From: Aestuariimicrobium sp. p3-SID1156
Lineage (GTDB): Bacteria > Actinomycetota > Actinomycetes > Propionibacteriales > Propionibacteriaceae
Assembly: GCF_025144225.1 (NCBI RefSeq)
Contig: NZ_JALXXB010000002.1
Location: 124,001-188,000 of the forward strand
Direction of reading: 5' to 3'
DNA: 64,000 nt
This document shows positions 1 to 8,372 of this stretch, piece by piece. The stretch's first letter is position 1, and every line of letters begins with the position of its first letter. Both the position numbers and the translations under genes were made by a program. The notes under the pieces are model-generated. The model saw only the letters and a program-made list of their open reading frames with translations. It made no database searches and was not told the DNA's origin.

Positions 1-1192
1 CGACCTGGTCGGGCAGGATGCCGCGGTGGCGACCCTCCGACGAGCCGTTGAGTCGGCCCACCGGACGATGGATTCGAGCGCTGCCGGGGGCGGTCATGCG
101 ATGAGCCATGCCTGGTTGTTCACCGGCCCTCCGGGGTCCGGGCGCTCCAACGCCGCTCGCGCCTTCGGCGCAGCGCTGCAGTGTGCTCGTGGAGGGTGCG
201 GTGCCTGCACCGAATGCCGGACATCCTTGTCGGGGGCACATCCTGATGTGACGTTGGTGAGGACCGAGAAGCTGTCCATCGGGGTGGACGAGGTGCGTGA
301 CCTGGTGCGGGCCGCGTCCATGAGCCCGGTGACCGGTCGCTACCAGATCATCGTCGTCGAGGATGCAGACCGGGTGACCGATCGGGGCGCGGACGCGCTA
401 CTGAAGGCGATCGAGGAACCTGCACCCCGCACGGTGTGGCTGCTGTGTGCGCCGAACCCGGACGAGGTCATCGTGACGATTCGGTCGCGCTGCCGGCTGC
501 TGAACCTGGCCACCCCCACGGACGCAGCAGTGGCCGAGCTGTTGGTCCGCCGTGACGGGGTTGATGCGGCGATGGCTGCCTATGCGGCGCGGGCTGCGCA
601 GGGCCACATCGGACGGGCACGCGTGTTGGCTCTCAACGAGGATGCCCGGCGTCGGCGTCATGCGGTGCTGCAGATCCCCGGGCAGCTCAGTTCGATCGGT
701 GCCTGCATGGTCGCCGCCGACAATCTGGTCAAGGCCAGCGTCGAGGAGGCCGCTCAGCGCACCGCCGTGGTCGACGAGAAGGAGAGGTTGGCGCTCTCGG
801 AGGCGTTGGGAGTGGGCACCAAAGGCGCGCGTCCGAGGAACGCGGCTGCCGCGCTGAAGGAGCTCGAGGAACAACAGAAGGCGCGGGCCAAGCGGGCGCA
901 ACGGGATGCATTGGACCTTGTCCTGACGGAACTGACCACGTGGTACCGCGATGTGCTGGGGCTGCAGACCCGTGGTGTCGACCTTGAATTGGACCCCACC
1001 GGCGCGGGTGGCCCGCACCTGATCAACCCGGAATTGCGCAACGAGCTGGCGAAGGCTGCGCGCGGATCGACTCCGGAGCAGACGCTGCGCCGGATCGACG
1101 CCATTCTGGAGGCGCGTGAGGCGTTGGAAGGGAATGTGGCGCCGCTGTTGGCGATGGAGTCGCTGATGGTGAGCCTGGCGTCGCCCCGCTAG
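1..1192 (+). CDS. holB: DNA polymerase III subunit delta' (5' end outside window)
   Basis: Clamp-loader subunit delta', which helps open and load the beta sliding clamp at replication forks. The reading frame is already open at base 2 and encodes DLVGQDAAVATL, typical of the first residues of this family, so the true start lies a few codons upstream and the GTG at 26 is internal. A P-loop-like GPPGSGRS has Arg in place of Lys, as expected for the non-catalytic delta' subunit, and is followed by a four-Cys zinc module (CARGGCGACTEC). An AAA-type core and C-terminal collar domain follow. The fold assignment is secure; thymidylate kinase is often the upstream neighbour but is not visible here. 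Confidence 0.93.
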   Translation, partial: DLVGQDAAVATLRRAVESAHRTMDSSAAGGGHAMSHAWLFTGPPGSGRSNAARAFGAALQCARGGCGACTECRTSLSGAHPDVTLVRTEKLSIGVDEVRDLVRAASMSPVTGRYQIIVVEDADRVTDRGADALLKAIEEPAPRTVWLLCAPNPDEVIVTIRSRCRLLNLATPTDAAVAELLVRRDGVDAAMAAYAARAAQGHIGRARVLALNEDARRRRHAVLQIPGQLSSIGACMVAADNLVKASVEEAAQRTAVVDEKERLALSEALGVGTKGARPRNAAAALKELEEQQKARAKRAQRDALDLVLTELTTWYRDVLGLQTRGVDLELDPTGAGGPHLINPELRNELAKAARGSTPEQTLRRIDAILEAREALEGNVAPLLAMESLMVSLASPR

Positions 1193-1310
1193 GTTCCAGG
1201 GTCCTTGGCCTACTGGACCGCAGGGGCGGGTGGCGTGCGTGTCCGTCGGCGGCGGTGAGGCGGTGGATGTTTCAATGGAACGTGATCCCTCTTCCCCGAA
1301 GGAGCCCGCG

Positions 1311-2195
1311 ATGAGCCACGACCGCAATGACCCGAGTTTCCGCGACGACCAGGCCTTCGGTGCCCAAGAGGGTCTCCACGGGCGCGAGGGTTTCCAGGCA
1401 GAGGGCGATGTCGACTTCGAGGCCACCCAGGCGCTTCCGACCGAGATCCACCACGAGCCGACAGCAGTCCTGCCGGTCGATGAGGTGCAGGGAGCCGGAG
1501 GCGCGACTGCAGCCGGCGTTGCAGGTGGGGCGGTCGGTGCCACCGCTGTGGGCGCCGGTTCTGCCGGACGGACCCCGAGCGAGATCGATGCTGACGTCGT
1601 GCGCAGCCAGCGCGAGGCGGAGCAGCGTCGCGCGATCGAGGACGAGCATCGCCGTCGCCGAGAGGCCGAAGCAGCCCGACAGCGAGCGCTGGGCGTCGTG
1701 GCTGCCCCGGCGCAGGAGCAGGCCCACGCGGCTGCCGTGCGTCCGACCAAGCGCACCACCGACAAGTGGTTGCCCTCGCTGGGCCTGCTGCTGTTCCGTT
1801 GGGTGATCGCTGCGATCCTGGGAATCCGCGGCTACCAGATGATCACCGACATCCCCGCCACGCGGGACCTGATGGCCAGGATCGGACTGCCCTATCTGGA
1901 CTACCTCCCCTGGGCGCTGGCCATCGCCCTGCTGCTGGGCGCCCTGGGCCTGGTCTTCGGCTTCGCGGTACGGATCATCGGGCTCTGCGTCGCGGCCCTG
2001 GCCATCTGCGTGCTGGTGATGGTGAAGTGGGGCGTCGTGCCGATCTTCCAGTCGGGCGTGACCGGTTTCATCGGGGAGCTTGAGGTCCTGCTGGCTGCAG
2101 CCGGGCTCCTCCTCGTCACCCTCGGTGGGGGAGCCTGGGGCATAGACGGTGGCTGGCGTCGCAACCGGATGCGCGACAAGTACGGCGTGGAATGA
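1311..2195 (+). CDS. DoxX-family membrane protein with long charged N-terminus
   Basis: 294-residue membrane protein. The N-terminal 150 residues are hydrophilic, with an acidic start, an Ala/Gly-rich stretch and an Arg/Glu-rich segment that could form a short coiled coil. The C-terminal 140 residues hold about four hydrophobic helices starting near LLLFRWVIAAILGIRGYQM, which resembles DoxX proteins. ATG at 1311 is preferred over the upstream GTG and ATG codons because AAGGAG lies just before it. The exact function is unknown; some DoxX proteins take part in redox or thiosulfate chemistry, but nothing here shows that. It follows holB by about 120 bases and may be separately transcribed. Confidence 0.7.
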   Translation: MSHDRNDPSFRDDQAFGAQEGLHGREGFQAEGDVDFEATQALPTEIHHEPTAVLPVDEVQGAGGATAAGVAGGAVGATAVGAGSAGRTPSEIDADVVRSQREAEQRRAIEDEHRRRREAEAARQRALGVVAAPAQEQAHAAAVRPTKRTTDKWLPSLGLLLFRWVIAAILGIRGYQMITDIPATRDLMARIGLPYLDYLPWALAIALLLGALGLVFGFAVRIIGLCVAALAICVLVMVKWGVVPIFQSGVTGFIGELEVLLAAAGLLLVTLGGGAWGIDGGWRRNRMRDKYGVE

Positions 2196-2223
2196 GTTCT
2201 CCCCGGGAGTCGACCGGACGACC

Positions 2224-2769
2224 TCAGCCTCGGTCGCCCCGCTCCTGCTGTCGTCGCAGCTTCCAGAGATGCCTGGCCCGCTTGTGCGCTCGGGCCCACA
2301 TCTCCAATTCCTCGACCTCGTCGGGGCGCCCGTGGAAACGCCGGTAGCTGTAGACCAGCAAGCCAAGCGCAATGATCGAGGACGCCACCAGCGTCGCGCC
2401 CACGGGCTTCCCGCCGAGGAGCCACCAGTCCTCCCGAAGGAACCACCAGCCGGGTGCCGGGGGCTGCCACAACCACAATCCGCCGAATGCCGCCACGCCC
2501 AGGGCCGCGAGCGCGGACATCGAGATTCGGAACCAGGTCTCCACGCCCTCGGCCGCTCCTCGCAGGGCATGGATGCGCACCGGTTGGATCAGGTGCCGCA
2601 CCCAGGGATGCACGCGGTTCAGCACCACCAGCCCGGCAAGAAGCATCAGCATGCCCGGACCGGGCAGCGCCAGCGCAGCGATCCCTGCGACCACCAGCGT
2701 CCAACCAAGCACAGCCAGCACCATCTTCATGGGGACGCCGTGGCGCTCGTGGGGGCGGGGTCCAGTCAT
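2224..2769 (-). CDS. PGPGW-type small membrane protein (TIGR02611-like)
   Basis: 181-residue integral membrane protein with about three to four hydrophobic segments. The first contains LALPGPGMLMLLAGL and a later one PAPGWWF, matching the actinobacterial family defined by a PGPGW-like motif after the first helix. The C-terminus is a cytoplasmic, basic and acidic tail (residues about 140-181) rich in Arg, Glu and Lys. The start at 2769 is chosen as the longest frame that still begins just before the hydrophobic part; ATG at 2730 is an alternative with the same membrane topology. It is divergent from the PSP1-domain gene, 62 bases away. Function unknown. Confidence 0.7.
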   Translation of the reverse strand: MTGPRPHERHGVPMKMVLAVLGWTLVVAGIAALALPGPGMLMLLAGLVVLNRVHPWVRHLIQPVRIHALRGAAEGVETWFRISMSALAALGVAAFGGLWLWQPPAPGWWFLREDWWLLGGKPVGATLVASSIIALGLLVYSYRRFHGRPDEVEELEMWARAHKRARHLWKLRRQQERGDRG

Positions 2770-2831
2770 GACATCCGAGTCTGACACATCGGCGACCCAG
2801 CCATCGGGCACCGGAGGGTAGCCTTGCACGC

Positions 2832-3725
2832 ATGACTTCTGCGCAGGTGATGGCGGTGACCTTCGAACGCCACGGCCAGCTCCACTACCTGCGCGCTGCA
2901 CCGGGGGAGCGCTACCGCGTCGGTGAGAACGTGCTCTACCCCACCGATGCCGGCCCGGAGGTGGCCCAGGTCGTCTGGGCACCGGAATACGTCGACCTCG
3001 ACAGCTCGGGGTTCCCCGAATGCGCCGGCCACGCGACCGCCGCCGACCTCGAGCGCGACGAGCGCAATCGCCGAGCCCGTGCCGAAGCCTTCACCCTCGC
3101 CCGCCAGCTCATCCATGACCACGGTCTCGACATGAAGGTGATGGCGGTCGACCTGCTCGAGAACATCGAGGACGCCGACAGGTTGGTCGCCATCTACTAC
3201 ACCGCCCCCGAGCGGGTGGACTTCCGTGCCCTGGTGCCCGAGCTCGCGCGCGGACTCAAGGCCCGCATCGACCTGCGCCAGATCAGTGCCAGGGACGGGT
3301 CGACCCTGGTGGGCGGCATCGGCAACTGTGGCCGTGAACTGTGCTGCTCCACCTTCCTCAAGAAGGTCGAGCCCGTGGCCATGCGCCTCACGAAGTTGCA
3401 GAACCTTCCCCAGAACCCGCTCCAGATCTCCGGGGCCTGCGGCAAGTTGATGTGCTGCCTGAAGTACGAGCATCCGCTCTACGTCGACTTCGCCGCCCGC
3501 GCCCCGGACATCGGCAGCGAAGTGCAGACCAGCCAGGGACCTGCGCGCGTCCTTGGGCACCAGATGCCGGCCGACGCCGTGGTCGTCCGCCAACGCGACG
3601 GACAGGTGCGCCGCTGCCCCTTGGAAGAGGTCTGCTCCTCCTCGAAGGCGCGCAAGGAACGTTCCGCCGTCCTCACGAAGCGCGAGGAGAGCCAGGGCCG
3701 TCATCCACAGGCTGACGGACGCTGA
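2832..3725 (+). CDS. PSP1/RicT (YaaT)-like regulatory protein
   Basis: 297-residue soluble protein of the PSP1 C-terminal domain family, related to RicT/YaaT of Bacillus, which with RicA and RicF forms an Fe-S-associated complex acting on RNase Y and phosphorelays. The diagnostic cysteine pattern is present: GNCGRELCCSTFLKK (about residues 160-174), then SGACGKLMCCLKYEH (about residues 200-214), five to six conserved Cys in all. In actinobacteria this gene is commonly near tmk and holB, as here. RicA and RicF partners are not seen in the window, so its actinobacterial role is open. The C-terminal tail is Lys/Arg-rich. Confidence 0.85.
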   Translation: MTSAQVMAVTFERHGQLHYLRAAPGERYRVGENVLYPTDAGPEVAQVVWAPEYVDLDSSGFPECAGHATAADLERDERNRRARAEAFTLARQLIHDHGLDMKVMAVDLLENIEDADRLVAIYYTAPERVDFRALVPELARGLKARIDLRQISARDGSTLVGGIGNCGRELCCSTFLKKVEPVAMRLTKLQNLPQNPLQISGACGKLMCCLKYEHPLYVDFAARAPDIGSEVQTSQGPARVLGHQMPADAVVVRQRDGQVRRCPLEEVCSSSKARKERSAVLTKREESQGRHPQADGR

Positions 3726-3787
3726 GCCGGTCCCTCCTAGACTCGTCCCCAAGCCGTAGCGCCCGTCGCAGCCTGATCGGAGAAGCC

Positions 3788-5413
3788 ATGCGTCGTCCCC
3801 TGTCCCTCATCGCTGGGATGGTGGCCCTGACCACCGTGATCAGCGGCTGCACCCTGCTCGACAGCAGCGGGAAGTCCAGCTCCTCACAGACCACGTCGTC
3901 CCAGGCGAAGCCCACCGAGAAGATCGACCCGAACAACCTGCCGGTGGCCTACTACAACAAGGACGACCACAAACTGTTCGCCAACGCCCCAACCTCACCT
4001 GATCGCACGTCGATCAGCTCTGATGCCAAGCCGAAGGGCTTCACCGACGCCCCCGCTGGCGAGGGCCTCCAGCGCTACCTTGACCAGAAGATCTCCTGGG
4101 AGAAGTGCGACGAGAAGTTCGAGTGTGGCTCCGTGAAGGTGCCCCTCAACTGGGACGAACCGGACGGCCAGGCGATCACGCTGGCGATGAAGAAGCTGCC
4201 GGCGTCCGGGACGAAGAAGGGGACGATGTTCATCAACCCCGGCGGCCCCGGTGGCTCGGGTCAGGACTACGTGACCGGCTTCGACGCCAAGGGTTTCCCC
4301 GACTACGACATCATCGGCTGGGACCCGCGCGGTTCCGGGGAGTCCACCCCGGTCGTCTGCGCTGACGACGCCGCGATGGACAAGTACAACAGCGTCGACA
4401 TCTCCCCGGATGACGAGCAGGAGTTCACCACGCTCGAGAAAGCCCAGAAGGACTTCGCCAGGTGGTGCCGGGACAACTCCGGGCCGCTGCTGGACCACAT
4501 CTCCACCATCGACAACGTGCGTGACCTTGACTACCTGCGCCATCTGGTCGGTGACAAGAAGCTCACCTACATGGGCGTGAGCTATGGCACCCTCATCGGC
4601 TCGATCTACGCCGAGCTCTACCCCAAGCGCGCCGGCCGCCTGGTGCTCGACTCTGCGGTCAACATCACCGACCGGGACTCAGTGATCCAGCAGATGGGCT
4701 TCGATCTGGCCCTCACACAGTTCGGCGACTGGTGCGCCCAGCAGGGGCGCCTGCTCTGCCCCTACGGAAGCACCGGCGAGCAGGTCGTCACCAACATCAC
4801 CGAATGGTTCGCGGCGCTGGACAGCAGGCCCATCAAGGAACTTGACCAGAATCGTGGTGTCCTCGGCGTCGCGGCCTTCCTGTACTCCGGCAAGGAGGCC
4901 TACAGCACCCTGCTGACGGCCATCCGCATGGCCCGCCAGCTCAACGAGCCCAAGTATCTGGTGATGGCGGCCGAATTGCTCATGGGCAAGGACGAGCGCG
5001 GCAACTACACCCCGATGGCCTTCAGCTTCCCCGCCATCTCCTGTGCTGATTCCCCTGATGAGGGCAAGGGTTCGGTGGTCAAGGACTGGAAGGATGCTGA
5101 GCAGAAGGCCCCGGTTTTCGGCAAGTACATGGGCCCCGGTCTCACCTGTACCTACTGGTCCGCCAAGCCCATGGACCCGCTGGAGATCACCGCGAAGGGC
5201 GCTGACCCGATCCTCGTCCTGGGAGCCACCGGTGACCCCGCCACCCCCTATCAGCAGTCCCAATGGATGGCCAGCCAGCTCGAATCCGGCCATCTGGTCA
5301 CGTGGAAGGGGGCCGGCCACGGCGTCTACAGCCTGGGCAACCAGTGCGCCAAGGACGCGGTCGAGAAGTTCATCAACGACGGCAAGGTCCCCGTTGACGG
5401 CCTGACCTGCTGA
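3788..5413 (+). CDS. Secreted tripeptidyl aminopeptidase-type alpha/beta hydrolase lipoprotein
   Basis: 541-residue exported serine peptidase of the SlpD/TAP family. The N-terminus is a lipoprotein signal (MRRPLSLIAGMVALTTVISGC) with lipobox ISGC, so it should be anchored outside the membrane at the Cys. The alpha/beta hydrolase features are in order: oxyanion-hole loop NPGGPGGSG, DPRGSGES, nucleophile elbow GVSYG with Ser265, and the C-terminal TAP-like domain with GDPATPYQQ and the probable catalytic His in GAGHGVY. A GGAGAA ribosome site precedes the ATG. Such enzymes release N-terminal tripeptides from peptides in the medium; the precise specificity is inferred only from family. Confidence 0.9.
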   Translation: MRRPLSLIAGMVALTTVISGCTLLDSSGKSSSSQTTSSQAKPTEKIDPNNLPVAYYNKDDHKLFANAPTSPDRTSISSDAKPKGFTDAPAGEGLQRYLDQKISWEKCDEKFECGSVKVPLNWDEPDGQAITLAMKKLPASGTKKGTMFINPGGPGGSGQDYVTGFDAKGFPDYDIIGWDPRGSGESTPVVCADDAAMDKYNSVDISPDDEQEFTTLEKAQKDFARWCRDNSGPLLDHISTIDNVRDLDYLRHLVGDKKLTYMGVSYGTLIGSIYAELYPKRAGRLVLDSAVNITDRDSVIQQMGFDLALTQFGDWCAQQGRLLCPYGSTGEQVVTNITEWFAALDSRPIKELDQNRGVLGVAAFLYSGKEAYSTLLTAIRMARQLNEPKYLVMAAELLMGKDERGNYTPMAFSFPAISCADSPDEGKGSVVKDWKDAEQKAPVFGKYMGPGLTCTYWSAKPMDPLEITAKGADPILVLGATGDPATPYQQSQWMASQLESGHLVTWKGAGHGVYSLGNQCAKDAVEKFINDGKVPVDGLTC

Positions 5414-5467
5414 GCCCCGGCCGCCCGACCTCATGGAGTGCTCAGCGATTCTGATTGGTGACTGCGG

Positions 5468-5499
5468 GGTCAGCCTCGGTATAGTTCCTGAGGCTGACC
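5468..5499 (+). terminator. 10-bp perfect hairpin after the peptidase gene
   Basis: GGTCAGCCTC (5468-5477) pairs perfectly with GAGGCTGACC (5490-5499) around a 12-base loop. It stands 54 bases after the peptidase stop codon and just before tRNA-Thr. There is no T-run, so termination is uncertain. The loop contains TATAGT, which resembles a -10 element for the tRNA, so the structure could instead be an operator or promoter-spanning palindrome. Confidence 0.45.
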
Positions 5500-5521
5500 A
5501 GTCCTCGGGCTGACCTAGCAC

Positions 5522-5597
5522 GCCGTCTTAGCTCAGTAGGTAGAGCGGCGCTCTCGTAAAGCGCAGGCCACGGGTTCGATCCCCGTAGACGGCTCCA
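5522..5597 (+). tRNA. tRNA-Thr (anticodon CGT)
   Basis: A complete cloverleaf can be folded. The acceptor stem is GCCGTCT with AGACGGC; the D arm contains TTAGCTCAGTAGGTAGAGC; the anticodon stem GCGCT/AGCGC closes loop CTCGTAA with anticodon CGT; and the T arm has the usual GGTTCGATCCC. The 3' CCA is encoded (5595-5597). It reads threonine ACG codons, which are common in high-GC genomes. Confidence 0.95.
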
Positions 5598-5689
5598 CTC
5601 CCTCCCCCGGCGTCGGCTGGTTGACGGGCGTTCGTTAGAGTCTCCTCGTCAGACCTCGTGAGATCGCGGGGACATCGTCAGGAGGCTCC

Positions 5690-7039
5690 ATGTTGGATTG
5701 TGTGATCGTCGGTGCAGGCCTGGCTGGCCTGTCGGCAGCCACCGACCTGGTCGCCCGCGGACGCTCCGTGGTGGTGCTCGAGGCCCGTGAACGGGTCGGG
5801 GGACGCGTCGAGACCCTGCAGCTTGAGGACGGCACCCGGGTGGACCTGGGCGGTCAATGGATCGCCGACTCCCACTCGCACATGCTGGCACTGGCCGAGC
5901 GGCTCGGTCTTCCCACTGCTGGGGTCGCCAGCGGGGACATCATCCTGCGGCTGGCCGGCACCGTGAGCCAGGTCCCCGCCGACACCGAGATCCAGGCCAG
6001 CCTGAACCCCTTCGAGGTCGCCGACCTGGGCCAGGGTCTGGCGCGTTTCCGTCGCCTCTCCCAGCGCGTCCTGCGTGACAAGGCCTGGGCCGGCAGCAAT
6101 GCCGCCTGGCTCGCCCAGCCACTCACCCGCTGGGTGCGCAGCAACCTGCGCACGCCGGGCGCCCAGGCCTGGTTCATGAAGGTCTTCGAGGACGCCTTCG
6201 GCTCCCAGCCCGATGGTCTCGCCCTGAGCGAGCTCACACTCAGCGACGGACTGGGCCACGCCAATGGCGGTGTCGACCTGGAGTCCTTGATCGCCGTGAA
6301 CGGGGGGGTGAACCAGCGCCGTGTCGTCGGTGGCATGGCTCGTGTCACCGAGGGCCTGGCCGCAGCTCTGGGTGATCGCATCAGGCTCGATTCCCCGGCG
6401 GCGACCATCACCGCCACCGACCACCGCGTCATCGTCACCCTGCGCGATGGCTCCACGGTCGAGGCCTCCCAGTGCCTCGTGGCGCTCCCTCCCGTGCTTG
6501 CCACCGCGCTGGACTACCAGCCCCCGCTCGACCAGTGGCGTCAGGAGACAGCCGCCCGCGTCGCTCCCGGCCGCATCATCAAGGCGGTGGCCTCCTATCC
6601 TGACCGGTGGTGGGCGGAGGCGGGCCACTCCGGCCAGATGGGCGCCGACGACGGCCCCGTTCGTGTCCTCTTCGACGTCTCCGACGAGGCGAGCGATCGT
6701 GGGGTCCTGACCGGCTTCTTCGGCGGCGCCTTCGCCGACCGGACGCCCGGGCTCCGCGAGGTCGCCTTCTCCCAGGCGGTCGCCGAGGCCTTCGGCGAGG
6801 GACCGGGCCATCTGGAATACGTCGAGCGTGACTGGCGGGCCGAGGAGTTCACGGGCGGCTGCCACGGAGCCCACTTCGCGCCGGGTGTGTGGACAGCTTT
6901 CGGCCCCTCACTGGCGGCGCCGCACGGCCGCGTCCACTTCGCCGGATCCGAGTACGCCACCCGGTTCAACGGCTACCTGGAGGGGGCTGTGCGCAGCGCA
7001 GAGGAGGCTGCAGCAGAGGTCGCGCGCCAACTGGACTGA
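5690..7039 (+). CDS. Flavin-containing amine oxidase
   Basis: 449-residue FAD enzyme of the flavin monoamine oxidase family, which oxidises amines with release of aldehyde, ammonia and hydrogen peroxide. The FAD fold starts at once with VIVGAGLAGLSAA (GxGxxG at residues 8-13), followed by the family signature ARERVGGRVET. The C-terminus carries HFAGSEYATRFNGYLEGAV, the usual second FAD contact. AGGAGG sits 5-6 bases before the ATG. No signal peptide is seen, so it is cytoplasmic. The substrate cannot be told from sequence; monoamines such as tyramine are typical for the family. Confidence 0.85.
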   Translation: MLDCVIVGAGLAGLSAATDLVARGRSVVVLEARERVGGRVETLQLEDGTRVDLGGQWIADSHSHMLALAERLGLPTAGVASGDIILRLAGTVSQVPADTEIQASLNPFEVADLGQGLARFRRLSQRVLRDKAWAGSNAAWLAQPLTRWVRSNLRTPGAQAWFMKVFEDAFGSQPDGLALSELTLSDGLGHANGGVDLESLIAVNGGVNQRRVVGGMARVTEGLAAALGDRIRLDSPAATITATDHRVIVTLRDGSTVEASQCLVALPPVLATALDYQPPLDQWRQETAARVAPGRIIKAVASYPDRWWAEAGHSGQMGADDGPVRVLFDVSDEASDRGVLTGFFGGAFADRTPGLREVAFSQAVAEAFGEGPGHLEYVERDWRAEEFTGGCHGAHFAPGVWTAFGPSLAAPHGRVHFAGSEYATRFNGYLEGAVRSAEEAAAEVARQLD

Positions 7040-7090
7040 GGGCTCCCCCGGTGCTGGCTATTCTGGGTCGCACGAAATAGGAGGAACCTG

Positions 7091-7888
7091 GTGTATTGCG
7101 CACGCTGCGGGGCAGCGGCCGGCCGTGGCCGTCATTGCCTTGTCTGTGGGGCGGACCTGAACCGCGCCGGAGCGCTCCGGATGACCTCGGGCAGCCTCCC
7201 CGACCTGGGTGAGGGTCTGGGTCTGCCCGACGAGATCCTCCGCCGTCACCAGGCCGAGCAGGAGACCCGCGTCCGTCAGCGGGCCCAGCCCCCCGCCCGC
7301 GACCGGCAGGACCCCCAGCAGGATTCCGAGGAGCCGACCGTCCGCCGGGACCTCCCGGGCGCCCCTGCGGTCCGCAGTCAGGAGCCGGTCGGTGAACCGG
7401 CGCCAGTCGATGACGACCATGGGGTGGCCGCGCGGCCGGTCGCGCTGACCCTGGCCGTCCTGGTCCTCGCCGCAGCCCTGGCTATCGTCGGTTTCCTGGC
7501 CGTCCGTTTCCGTGATTTCGGCACCGGACGAGACAAGGCCGCCTCCCCGAGCGCCGCCCCGGCCAGCTCCACCACGCCCAGGCCCACGCCGAAGGCGACG
7601 CCAACCCCCAAACCCGCCGTCACGCCGAAGCCGACGCCGAAGCCGTCACCGACGATGACCCTGCCGCCCGAGGCCTCCCGCACGTGCAGCGAGACGGTAC
7701 AGACCAATGAGCAGACCTCCTGCGGCACCGCCCTGGCGATGGAGCGGCTGGCCAAGGGGAGGTCGGGTACCTTCCAGATCCGGGTCACCAGTCCCACCAG
7801 CGGGCGCACCTTCTCCTCCACCTGCGAGAAGGGCAACCCCTACACGATCTGCACCGCCGGGGTCGCGAAGGCCTGGATCAAGTCCTGA
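7091..7888 (+). CDS. Zinc-ribbon membrane protein with Pro/Thr/Lys linker and small extracellular domain
   Basis: 265-residue protein of no recognised family. It opens with a zinc ribbon (CARCGAAAGRGRHCLVCG, CxxC twice), followed by about 85 hydrophilic residues, one hydrophobic helix (ALTLAVLVLAAALAIVGFLAV), a Pro-Thr-Lys repeat-like linker of about 40 residues and a C-terminal domain with four Cys. The layout predicts a cytoplasmic zinc ribbon, one membrane pass and an outside domain whose Cys may form disulfides. The start is GTG 7091, supported by AGGAGG directly upstream. It converges on sixA with a 3-base gap. A sensor or anti-sigma-like role is possible but unproven. Confidence 0.6.
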   Translation: MYCARCGAAAGRGRHCLVCGADLNRAGALRMTSGSLPDLGEGLGLPDEILRRHQAEQETRVRQRAQPPARDRQDPQQDSEEPTVRRDLPGAPAVRSQEPVGEPAPVDDDHGVAARPVALTLAVLVLAAALAIVGFLAVRFRDFGTGRDKAASPSAAPASSTTPRPTPKATPTPKPAVTPKPTPKPSPTMTLPPEASRTCSETVQTNEQTSCGTALAMERLAKGRSGTFQIRVTSPTSGRTFSSTCEKGNPYTICTAGVAKAWIKS

Positions 7889-7891
7889 GCC

Positions 7892-8338
7892 TCAGGCCGT
7901 GACCTCTGACCAGGGTCGATCCACCTCGATCTCGGTGACGCTGCTCGTCGGGTAGCTGCAGCGCACCTTGTCCGCCAGCTCCCGATCCGTCGTCCAGAGC
8001 AACTGCGAGGCCAGCGAGGGGATGCCGGGGGAGTGGGCCACCACCAGCAGCTCGCTGACGTCCTCGTCGACCTCCCCGATCCGTTGCGCGATCGTGTCGG
8101 GGGACGCGTCGTAGAGGGCGTCCATGAACTCTGCGCGACAGTCCAGGCCGAGCGCCTCGAAGGTTTGCCGGGTGCGCACCGCGGAGGACACCAGGGCCAG
8201 CTGGATGCCCCGATCACGCAGGTCGGCACCGACCTGTTCGGCCTCACGAAACCCCTCCGGGGTCAGGGGCCGCGAGGCGTCCCCGGCAGGACCGACGCTC
8301 TCAGCCTGGGAATGGCGCATCAGGTAGAGGTGCTTCAT
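7892..8338 (-). CDS. SixA-type histidine phosphatase
   Basis: 148-residue member of the histidine phosphatase (phosphoglycerate mutase-like) superfamily, of the short SixA type. The N-terminal catalytic motif reads LMRHSQAES (RHG written RHS), and the second histidine is in VVAHSPGIPSLA. SixA of E. coli acts on phosphohistidine of phosphotransfer proteins; in actinobacteria the target is not established. The start at ATG 8338 gives the standard MKHLYLMRH opening. It is divergent from the esterase gene with 34 bases between starts. Confidence 0.85.
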   Translation of the reverse strand: MKHLYLMRHSQAESVGPAGDASRPLTPEGFREAEQVGADLRDRGIQLALVSSAVRTRQTFEALGLDCRAEFMDALYDASPDTIAQRIGEVDEDVSELLVVAHSPGIPSLASQLLWTTDRELADKVRCSYPTSSVTEIEVDRPWSEVTA

Positions 8339-8372
8339 GGACCTCAGGGTAGTCGCATGGCAGGATCGGCTC

